From Candidatus Woesearchaeota archaeon (lineage in GTDB: Archaea > Nanobdellota > Nanobdellia > SCGC-AAA011-G17 > GW2011-AR17): a stretch of 12,331 bases of DNA. Position numbers and translations under genes: made by a program. The stretch's first letter is position 1; every line of letters begins with the position of its first letter. The notes beneath the pieces are model-generated. The model saw only the letters and a list, made by a program, of their open reading frames with translations, ran no database searches and was not told the DNA's origin. Shown one piece after another: positions 6,629 through 12,331 of the stretch. The stretch lies in assembly GCA_009691355.1 (NCBI GenBank), contig SICW01000021.1:1-12331 (forward strand). The letters are read 5' to 3'.

Positions 6629-7227
6629 ATAAAACAACTGGTTTTTGGTACAATCTTTTTGATATGCCTGCAGTTTACAATTCTGTACGTTCTGTCCTTC
6701 TTTTTGGAAAAGGGAAGATGTTTTCTGAAATTACTAAATCTGTAGCTTTACAGGAAGGAGAAACTCTTCTGGATGTAGGAAGTGGCCCTGGAGAACTTAG
6801 TCAATTATTCTCTAATGATTATGCTGGTGTTGATTACTCTCAAAACTATGTCTCCTATTCACAGAAAAAGTATCTTGGGAAAAAATTCTTTCAAGGAAAT
6901 GTCCTAGACTTAAGTATTCCAGAAAAATCTTATGATGTTGTCCTTCTTGCCAGTTTTATTCATCATTTCAGTGATGATGAGGTTAAGAAGATATTAGCGA
7001 ATATGCAGAAAGTTGCACGAAAAAGAATTGTTCTTCTTGAACCTTGTCCTTGGAAAGGAAATCCTTTAGCAGCTTTATTGCTCAAACTAGATAGAGGAGC
7101 GCATATCCGTTCTTTTGAGGAACAAAAAAAGTTAGTAGAAGAGTATTTCTCCATAGAAACATCATATACATTTACCTCTGGGATGTATAAACTTTCTCTT
7201 ATTGTTGCACAGCCAAAGGTAAACTAA
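6625..7227 (+). CDS. Class I SAM methyltransferase (Methyltransf_11/25 type)
   Basis: A 200-residue SAM-dependent methyltransferase. Motif I is DVGSGPG at 50-56 after TLL. The acidic residue binding the ribose is in YAGVDYS (Asp70), GNVLDL at 91-96 holds the adenine-contacting Asp, and the post-motif segment is SFIHHFSDDEV at 110-120. The short domain is complete and has no obvious membrane helix. Its ATG overlaps the upstream methyltransferase stop as ATGA, so the two are co-translated and probably work in one pathway. The GNPLAALLLKLDRG stretch near 144-157 resembles the segment seen in ubiquinone/menaquinone-like and lipid methyltransferases, but that is too little to name a substrate. The 3' end overlaps the convergent membrane-protein gene by 29 bases. 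Confidence 0.85.
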   Translation: MNKTTGFWYNLFDMPAVYNSVRSVLLFGKGKMFSEITKSVALQEGETLLDVGSGPGELSQLFSNDYAGVDYSQNYVSYSQKKYLGKKFFQGNVLDLSIPEKSYDVVLLASFIHHFSDDEVKKILANMQKVARKRIVLLEPCPWKGNPLAALLLKLDRGAHIRSFEEQKKLVEEYFSIETSYTFTSGMYKLSLIVAQPKVN

Positions 7228-8737
7228 GAATACAGCTTGATCCGTTTACTGCTTTGATAGTCCATCCACATGTTTCAATAGCATCACAATATTTGCCGTT
7301 TGCGAGTACTTGGGTCATATTAAAATCTGTGTGGAATGTATCTAAGTCTTTACAGTGGCTTGTATTTGTATAAAAATCTTTGTAAAGTGTATTTAGAGAT
7401 TCGATATAGCTATATTCTTTATTGACTTCAAACCAGCCTGAAGCAGAGCTTACATTATAGTAAATTGCGGCGTAGGAATATATTGCACGAGAGTAGAGGT
7501 GTGTACTATTTTCATTGAACATGAGGAAATGGCTGTTTGTATCTAGTAGAGGTATGAGTGCAATAGCTTCTTTGTCTTCTGTATTCCAACTTTCCATTGT
7601 TGGGGTTTTGATTATGTTATATCCTACTCCAGCAATACTTATTATTATTAACCCTATAGCAAGCATAACTTTTCTTTTCTTTGTGAATGATGCATAGCCT
7701 AGTGTTATAAAAATAATACAAAGATTGAGCATGAGAAAATCTTGCCAGGGATCGGGATAAATATTTTTTATTATTGGAATGAAAAGTGCGAGTCTTGTTA
7801 GATATAAAAAATTATAGACAAGTGTTGGGCTGTAGAAGAGTAAGAGTTTTTTTTCTTTTTTTTGCTGATATACAATGAAAAATGTTATGAATAGTGCGTG
7901 AGAAATGAATACTCCAGCAAGGTTATTCCAGAAATAACTATGCCAATCTAAAAGCCAGTTTCCAAAATTGAATTTGAGAAAACCTGTTTCTATGGTTGCT
8001 TGAAGAAAATGAAACAACCAAAATGATGAGAATAGAATGCTTAGGCACATTAAAATAACTAGTTGTATTTTTTCTTTTTTCTTTTTTACAAGGAATAACC
8101 CCAGTAGGAATGCTGCTCCAAGTACCGTTTCTGTCTGGTGGGTTAGAATTAGCCCTGCATAGACAATTGGAAGAAAAATGGCTTTCCAGTTTAGTTCTCT
8201 TTCTTTAAAGTATAAGCAAAGATAGAAGAGATATACAAGTAAGGTTAGTGCCATGAGAGATGGAATGCGCCCTTGTTTGAGAATGGCTCCTATCATCATA
8301 GGGTTCGCATAAATAAATAGAAAAAGTGCGATTCTTTTGATTCTAGATACTTTTAGTTCTTTTCCAATAAGCCACGTGCCTATAAATCCTAGAAAAAATA
8401 GTAGCATACATGAAATAAATGAGCTGATTAATACATTTCCTGAGATGAGATACCAAGGATACGTGAAGAGTACCCATCCTGGGGGATAAATGTTAAATAG
8501 TGTGAACCCATTATACCAGAGTGGAACGTGACCAAAAAAACCATACTGTGAGAAAAAAGAAATGTCTGCAATGTAGGCAGTAAGATCATTAGTTGTATCC
8601 AGAGGAAAACTGGTGAGAATTTTGGAGAAATCAAGAATTCTGAAAATAAAATTTGTCGTGAGTATAATTATTGGGAGGATAAAGATTTTATCTGAAAACT
8701 TCATGAACTTTTTCTTTTTAAGATGTTTTATAAGCAT
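7199..8737 (-). CDS. Multi-spanning membrane protein, PTPS-related / GT-C-like (putative membrane glycosyltransferase)
   Basis: About 512 residues, with roughly ten or more hydrophobic helices from residue 15 to about 385 and a hydrophilic C-terminal domain. The first loop, DLTAYIADI at 51-59 followed by PLWYNGFTLFNIYPPGW at 72-88, fits the pattern of the PF10131 (6-pyruvoyl-tetrahydropterin synthase-related) membrane family and of GT-C enzymes, with an acidic residue in the first outer loop and a G.....YPP motif. GT-C proteins use lipid-phosphate sugars, which fits the polyprenyl-phosphate-type glycosyltransferase gene just upstream. The outer C-terminal part (residues ~400-512) has five NxS/T sequons and four cysteines. 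The frame is open to 8875, but that part overlaps the upstream glycosyltransferase; ATG 8737, eight bases after its stop, is chosen, and ATG 8704 is the alternative. The function is a family-level inference. Confidence 0.72.
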   Translation of the reverse strand: MLIKHLKKKKFMKFSDKIFILPIIILTTNFIFRILDFSKILTSFPLDTTNDLTAYIADISFFSQYGFFGHVPLWYNGFTLFNIYPPGWVLFTYPWYLISGNVLISSFISCMLLFFLGFIGTWLIGKELKVSRIKRIALFLFIYANPMMIGAILKQGRIPSLMALTLLVYLFYLCLYFKERELNWKAIFLPIVYAGLILTHQTETVLGAAFLLGLFLVKKKKEKIQLVILMCLSILFSSFWLFHFLQATIETGFLKFNFGNWLLDWHSYFWNNLAGVFISHALFITFFIVYQQKKEKKLLLFYSPTLVYNFLYLTRLALFIPIIKNIYPDPWQDFLMLNLCIIFITLGYASFTKKRKVMLAIGLIIISIAGVGYNIIKTPTMESWNTEDKEAIALIPLLDTNSHFLMFNENSTHLYSRAIYSYAAIYYNVSSASGWFEVNKEYSYIESLNTLYKDFYTNTSHCKDLDTFHTDFNMTQVLANGKYCDAIETCGWTIKAVNGSSCILSLPLAVQQ

Positions 8738-8745
8738 TGCGAAGC

Positions 8746-9621
8746 TTACTTTTTCATATCTGCAAGCAGGCCAAAAAGAATGATTTGTATTCCTGCAAGT
8801 ATAAGCATTGCAGAAAGGATAACTCGTGGGATCCCACCAACAATACCTTCTGTGATAAAAATATACAAAACCCACAAACTTAAGATTGAACCTATTGCTA
8901 AAAGAGTTATTCCTATCTTTCCAAAGAATGCAAGAGGATTGTAATCTCTATAAATTCTAAAAATATTTATCCATGCTTTTACTGCGTAATCAAAAGGGCC
9001 TTTCATTAAACGACTTTCTCGTGTTTTTCTGGCATAAATAGGGATTTCTTTGATTCTGAATTTTAAACGTGCTGCACGGATGAGTTGTTCATGTGTATAC
9101 GTGAAATCTGTAGAAAAATGAATATCTGTAGCAAGTTCTTTTGTGAATGCCCGGAATCCGGTTGTAGAATCAGTTATTTTTGTTTTGCATAGCTGGGTGA
9201 ATACCTTTGCGAAGGCCATGTTTCCTACTCTTTTAATGAGAGGCATATCTTCTAGTTCTCCACTAAATCTGCTTCCAATAACAAGGTCTGCGCCTTTTTC
9301 TATTTCTTCAAGCAGCTTAGGAATGTATTCTGCAGGATATTGACCATCTGCATCTGTATGTACAATAATGTCTGCTTTTTCATCAAGGCAATGTTTTATT
9401 TCTTCTTGAAAGGTGATTGCAAGCCCTTTGTTTCTCCCATTAGAGTGTACAACTGCTCCGAGCTTTTTTGCAACTAAGACTGTATTATCTGTGCTTCCAT
9501 CATCTTGTACATGAATTTTATATTTGTATTTTGTTGCATTCATAATAAGACGAATCTCAGAAATAACTGCTGGAAGAGTTTCTTCTTCGTTATATGCGGG
9601 AATGGTTATTATAACAAGCAT
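8746..9621 (-). CDS. Dolichol-phosphate-sugar synthase-like family 2 glycosyltransferase with two C-terminal membrane helices
   Basis: A 291-residue GT2 of the DPM1/DPG synthase (AglJ-like) group, which moves a sugar from a nucleotide donor to polyprenyl phosphate at the inner face of the membrane. PAYNEEE at 8-14 and DDGSTDNT at 40-47 form the nucleotide-binding start. NKGLA at 64-68, DADGQYP at 90-96 with the DxD metal site, GSRFSG at 116-121 and DSTTGFR at 151-157 follow in the canonical order. The C-terminus has two helices at about 232-257 and 264-286, as in the membrane-anchored subgroup. It is the first gene of a two-gene unit with the GT-C-like protein, a natural donor-maker/user pair. 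The start is fixed by a TATA-like box 26 bases upstream. The specific sugar (glucose, mannose or other) cannot be told. Confidence 0.9.
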   Translation of the reverse strand: MLVIITIPAYNEEETLPAVISEIRLIMNATKYKYKIHVQDDGSTDNTVLVAKKLGAVVHSNGRNKGLAITFQEEIKHCLDEKADIIVHTDADGQYPAEYIPKLLEEIEKGADLVIGSRFSGELEDMPLIKRVGNMAFAKVFTQLCKTKITDSTTGFRAFTKELATDIHFSTDFTYTHEQLIRAARLKFRIKEIPIYARKTRESRLMKGPFDYAVKAWINIFRIYRDYNPLAFFGKIGITLLAIGSILSLWVLYIFITEGIVGGIPRVILSAMLILAGIQIILFGLLADMKK

Positions 9622-9642
9622 GGGTGCTTTCTTTAAGTTTCT

Positions 9643-9652
9643 CTTTAAAAGG
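9643..9652 (-). promoter_or_regulatory. TATA box for the dolichol-P-sugar synthase-like gene
   Basis: The minus-strand sequence CCTTTTAAAG is centred about 26 bases before ATG 9621, implying a leaderless or nearly leaderless transcript. No Shine-Dalgarno is seen before the ATG. Confidence 0.55.
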
Positions 9653-9698
9653 TTTATTGTAGTCTCTTCTTTTGTTTTATCTACTCCTGTGAAGAAAG

Positions 9699-9708
9699 AT
9701 ATTTAAAT
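9699..9708 (+). promoter_or_regulatory. TATA box for the 9732 radical SAM gene
   Basis: ATATTTAAAT is centred about 28 bases before ATG 9732 and forms a divergent arrangement with the minus-strand box at 9643-9652. The bases between box and ATG hold no clear Shine-Dalgarno. Confidence 0.58.
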
Positions 9709-9731
9709 GACCCTATAATCTTGTTTTTAAG

Positions 9732-11219
9732 ATGGAAATTAAGCAAAAAACACAAATGGAAGAAGAGACTGTTCGCCATATACAAAAAGTTGCTTTTGTG
9801 TATTTATCTGTTCAGAGTACAAGCTATGTTCTTACTGATGATCTTGGGTATGCAGCGTTGCGAAGACCTCAATTAGGTCTACAATATATGTGTGCAGTCT
9901 TAGAGAAAAAAGGTATTCAAACTAATATTTATGATCAATCTGTCCATAATTTTAGTTTTAATTGGTTAGCTGAGCAATTGAAAGATTATGATATGGTAGG
10001 TTTTTCTTGTTCTGATGCACAAGAGGGGAAGGTTAAGGAATATTGCACAAAATTAAAAGAAAAAAGCAATATTATTACCGTTATTGGTGGTCCAAGTACC
10101 TTTTGGAGTACAAATTTCTTAGATCATCATTGTGATATGGTGATTCATGGGGAAGCTGAAATTACTATTAGTGAAATTGTGGATTATTATGAAGGAAAAT
10201 TGAAATTAGTAGATTTAAAAGGTGTTTCTTATAAACATAATGGTGAGACTATCAAAGCTCCACCACAACCGCTTGTTCAAAATCTTGATGATCTTCCTTT
10301 TCCGGATAGATCCAAAGTAGATATTACAGCGTATCATGATTATTTTCTTTTTGGGATGAGAAAGCCTTACATAACTATGACTGCTTCTCGAGGATGTATC
10401 TATAGATGTTCCTATTGTAGCTCTCCTACACTTTGGAATTTAAAAGATAGAAGAAGAAGTGTAGATAATGTTATTGCAGAAATTGATGAAGTTGTTCCCA
10501 AGTATGGTATTAAGTATATTGCCTTCCAAGATGATATATTTGGGATTACTCCTGATTGGATTCAAGATTTTTGTGCTAAGCTTATTGCAAAACCCTACAA
10601 AGTGCGATGGATGTGTATTATTCATCCTTTAACGTTGAAGGGTGATGATATTGTAAAAACCTTGACACTCATGAGGAAAGCTGGTTGTGATACTTTATCC
10701 TTTGGATTGCAATCTGCAGATGCAGAAGTTCTCAAGAATATTGCTCGATATCCAAGTGAACCTGAAAATTTAAAGAAAGTATTGCATGAGGCAAATAAAT
10801 TAAAGTTTGTTACGGGGGTTGCATTTATTTTTGGTTTACCCGGTGATACTTATGAGACCATGAAGAAAACAAAAGAATTTGCATTAACATCAGAAGCAAC
10901 GCTTGTGAACTTTTTTACTCTCACAATTTTACGTGGATCTCCAATGGAGAAACAGTTCAAGAGTGAAGCAGAAGCATGTTCTATTCCTCAAGAAGAATTA
11001 TTGCAGCTTACACAGCAAGCATCTAAAGAGTTTTATACTAATCCAAAAGTTCTTGCACGTATTACAACTAGAATTATTCGTAATAATCCCTCTTGGCCAT
11101 TTAAAGTAAGTGCAACTTGTTTGCCTTCTATTCTAGGAAGAATCGGTTTTGCTCATAAGAAGAAAACTAGACAAGGTGTGGGAAGAGTAGAAGAGACAGC
11201 TTTTGCAGAAACGACATAG
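9732..11219 (+). CDS. B12-binding-domain radical SAM protein (BchE/HpnJ-like)
   Basis: A complete 495-residue protein with the usual two-part architecture. Residues ~15-150 form a Rossmann-like cobalamin-binding-type domain with GLQYMCAVLEKKGI, DMVGFSCSD and VIGGPS segments; the DxHxxG cobalt-ligand motif of classical B12 domains is not seen, which is common in this superfamily. The radical SAM core follows, with [4Fe-4S] ligands Cys222, Cys226 and Cys229 in CIYRCSYC, a GxQS-type segment FGLQSAD, and the FIFGLPGDT strand near 365-375 shared with the two edge genes. Members methylate, cyclise or desaturate lipids, tetrapyrroles, sugars or natural products, and the annotation can only be to family. 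It has its own promoter and is flanked by sugar-lipid genes. The C-terminal ~100 residues are lysine/arginine rich and could lie against a membrane or substrate. Confidence 0.9.
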   Translation: MEIKQKTQMEEETVRHIQKVAFVYLSVQSTSYVLTDDLGYAALRRPQLGLQYMCAVLEKKGIQTNIYDQSVHNFSFNWLAEQLKDYDMVGFSCSDAQEGKVKEYCTKLKEKSNIITVIGGPSTFWSTNFLDHHCDMVIHGEAEITISEIVDYYEGKLKLVDLKGVSYKHNGETIKAPPQPLVQNLDDLPFPDRSKVDITAYHDYFLFGMRKPYITMTASRGCIYRCSYCSSPTLWNLKDRRRSVDNVIAEIDEVVPKYGIKYIAFQDDIFGITPDWIQDFCAKLIAKPYKVRWMCIIHPLTLKGDDIVKTLTLMRKAGCDTLSFGLQSADAEVLKNIARYPSEPENLKKVLHEANKLKFVTGVAFIFGLPGDTYETMKKTKEFALTSEATLVNFFTLTILRGSPMEKQFKSEAEACSIPQEELLQLTQQASKEFYTNPKVLARITTRIIRNNPSWPFKVSATCLPSILGRIGFAHKKKTRQGVGRVEETAFAETT

Positions 11220-11225
11220 CGAAAG

Positions 11226-11233
11226 ATATAAAT
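11226..11233 (+). promoter_or_regulatory. TATA box for the 11257 membrane protein gene
   Basis: ATATAAAT, starting seven bases after the radical SAM stop codon, is centred about 27 bases before ATG 11257. The T-rich 11240-11256 stretch between it and the ATG may also end the upstream transcript. Confidence 0.55.
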
Positions 11234-11256
11234 AGACAGTTTTCTTTATTTATTTT

Positions 11257-11727
11257 ATGAAGGTAAAAAAAGAACGGCCATTAGGGATAAAGATTCTGAC
11301 AATTTTATACTCTTGTGGGTCTGTTTTTATGCTCCTTGTTGGAATTATGGCTTTAGCTTCATCCTATTATTTAGCGAATTATCCTGCAGAAGTAGAAAGT
11401 GCTTTTAGCGCTGAAGAATTGGCTCAGCTTGGTTCTGTTGCTGCTTTAGTTCCTTTCTTTATCATGTTTGGAATATTCTGCATTCTTATTGCAGTTTTAG
11501 ATATCTTTTTGGGTTTGGGTTTCTGGAAGGGCCAAAAATGGGCTAGAATACTTACTCTTATTCTTTCTGCTCTAGGGATTGTCTATGGGATAATTGGAAT
11601 TATTTTATCCATCACTGATAGTTATACCATTTTTTTAAATCTTTTCAGTATAGCTATTGATGGAGTTCTCATTTGGTATCTCATGAAAAAGAATGTTATC
11701 CTTTATTTTACACAGAAAAAAGATTAA
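11257..11727 (+). CDS. Small four-helix membrane protein, unknown function
   Basis: A 156-residue protein with a basic N-terminus (MKVKKERPLGIKI) and about four membrane helices near residues 12-40, 61-88, 95-118 and 122-142. A short acidic outer loop at about 42-58 lies between the first two. The start RPLGIKILTILY and the GLGFWKGQKWARILTLILS segment recur in small archaeal and bacterial membrane proteins of the DUF2127-like type, but I cannot assign a role. It has its own TATA box, so it is not obviously part of the glycan pathway. Its stop shares TTAA with the stop of the convergent radical SAM gene. Confidence 0.82.
   Translation: MKVKKERPLGIKILTILYSCGSVFMLLVGIMALASSYYLANYPAEVESAFSAEELAQLGSVAALVPFFIMFGIFCILIAVLDIFLGLGFWKGQKWARILTLILSALGIVYGIIGIILSITDSYTIFLNLFSIAIDGVLIWYLMKKNVILYFTQKKD
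11716..11721 (-). terminator. Possible oligo-T terminator after the right radical SAM gene
   Basis: Six T on the minus strand lie two bases past the stop codon. This fits archaeal T-tract termination, but the tract is also lysine codons of the convergent gene. Confidence 0.3.
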
Positions 11728-12331
11728 TTATTCATTCCAGACATTCCAAGAACCATTTTTAATCCTTTAAGATTTCTTTTAATATCTCGTATATTTCTTA
11801 TTTTTGATGCTCGTTTAAGAATATATCCTGGTCGTAAGTAGAACTTTCTAAATGCGAAATGCTGCATTTTCTGAAGTTGTGCGATATCTTTATACCCTTT
11901 CACTAAGAAAACTGGTGCAAAAATATGATAATCTTTGAAATTCTTGTTTAAAGTTCCCCATTTATCTGCAGTATCCCATAGTTCTGTGCCAGGGAATGGT
12001 GTAGTAATAGAAAATTGTGCATAATCTGGATCGAGTTCAATTGCAAAGTTAATGGTTTTCTTTCCCATTTCAGGGGTCTCACCAGGAAGACCAAGAATAA
12101 AAGATCCTCGAACTTCCATACCTGATGCTTTTACCATTGCAACTCCTTTACGGATCATTTCTAAGGTTGTTTTTTTCTTAATATTATCTAATAGTTCTTG
12201 GTTTCCTGATTCTATACCAAAGAACATATTCCAACAACCTGCCTTTGCCATTGCGTTGACAATTTCTTCATTAATGAGATCAAGGCGTGATTCACAGCTC
12301 CAGGCAATCTTTATGTTTTCTGTTTCTAATG
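11724..12331 (-). CDS. Radical SAM protein, C-terminal part (5' end outside window)
   Basis: The frame stays open to the end of the window: residues such as IAWSCESRLDLINEEIVNAM lead straight into the in-frame ATG at 12251, so that ATG is internal and the gene continues to the right. Visible motifs are GCWNMFFGIESGNQELL, the second half of the radical SAM barrel with VRGSFILGLPGETPEMG, TPFPGTELWD and RKFYLRPGYIL at the C-terminus. These match BchE/HpnJ-like B12-binding radical SAM proteins. The cysteine cluster and any cobalamin domain lie outside the window. It is the closest relative in the window of the left-edge gene, with the same 17-residue block but different synonymous codons. The reaction is unknown. 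Confidence 0.87.
   Translation of the reverse strand, partial: LETENIKIAWSCESRLDLINEEIVNAMAKAGCWNMFFGIESGNQELLDNIKKKTTLEMIRKGVAMVKASGMEVRGSFILGLPGETPEMGKKTINFAIELDPDYAQFSITTPFPGTELWDTADKWGTLNKNFKDYHIFAPVFLVKGYKDIAQLQKMQHFAFRKFYLRPGYILKRASKIRNIRDIKRNLKGLKMVLGMSGMNN
11756..11760 (+). terminator. Possible short T tract after the 11257 gene
   Basis: Five T occur about 30 bases past the plus-strand stop, inside the convergent radical SAM coding sequence. The evidence is weak. Confidence 0.2.

Noticed and set aside
7847..7863. Two T runs (TTTTTTTT C TTTTTTTT) on the plus strand as a terminator
   Set aside because: They are lysine/glutamate codons of the membrane protein on the minus strand, over 600 bases past the nearest plus-strand stop.
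8738..8875. 46-residue N-terminal extension of the GT-C-like membrane protein
   Set aside because: It reads the two C-terminal helices of the upstream glycosyltransferase in another frame and gives a Cys/Trp/Tyr-rich sequence unlike a natural start; ATG 8737 directly follows that gene's stop.
11257..11727. Toxin, holin or small-membrane-toxin call for the 156-residue protein
   Set aside because: Four helices, larger than typical small toxins, its own promoter and no antitoxin-like partner nearby; nothing supports that role.
1..12331. Edge radical SAM genes as ends of a transposon or a recent inverted repeat
   Set aside because: The similarity is at protein level only, synonymous positions differ widely, and no terminal repeats, target duplications or transposase gene were seen.

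Overview
This is an archaeal, low-GC window, packed with genes for surface-sugar and glycan-lipid work plus three radical SAM enzymes. The archaeal call rests on six A/T-rich TATA-like boxes, each centred about 26-28 bases before a start codon with almost no room for a leader. It also rests on an AglD/UPF0104-type membrane protein and a dolichol-phosphate-sugar-synthase-like glycosyltransferase. The compact layout and lineage-restricted membrane proteins would fit a DPANN-type or uncultivated archaeon, but the exact group is inference.

Layout. At the left edge (1-465, +) is the C-terminal part of a radical SAM protein. It converges on a five-gene minus-strand operon running from 4672 down to 462: a family 2 glycosyltransferase, glucose-1-phosphate cytidylyltransferase (rfbF), CDP-glucose 4,6-dehydratase (rfbG), an NAD-dependent epimerase/reductase that lacks the usual catalytic tyrosine, and a flippase-like multi-spanning membrane protein. 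Successive genes overlap or abut. Upstream on the same strand, 4704-5675 encodes an unrecognised protein with a possible GT-A-like DxD motif and its own promoter. A short divergent promoter region (5676-5764) separates it from two overlapping plus-strand SAM methyltransferases (5765-7227). These converge, with a 29-base overlap, on a minus-strand pair (9621 to 7199): a DPM1/AglJ-like glycosyltransferase and a large GT-C/PTPS-related membrane protein. A second divergent promoter region (9622-9731) serves this pair and a complete B12-binding-type radical SAM gene (9732-11219). After it come a small four-helix membrane protein (11257-11727) and, converging on that, a second truncated radical SAM gene (11724 to the right edge).

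How the genes could work together. RfbF and RfbG would make CDP-glucose and then CDP-4-keto-6-deoxyglucose, which the adjacent SDR would reduce or epimerise. The soluble GT2 could transfer the product. The dolichol-phosphate-type GT2 and the GT-C-like membrane protein suggest a lipid-linked step at the membrane, and the UPF0104 protein is a plausible membrane partner. The methyltransferases and radical SAM proteins could modify the sugar or the lipid, but nothing in the sequence fixes their substrate. There is no gene-free stretch longer than about 110 bases, and I saw no tRNA, rRNA, CRISPR array or insertion sequence.
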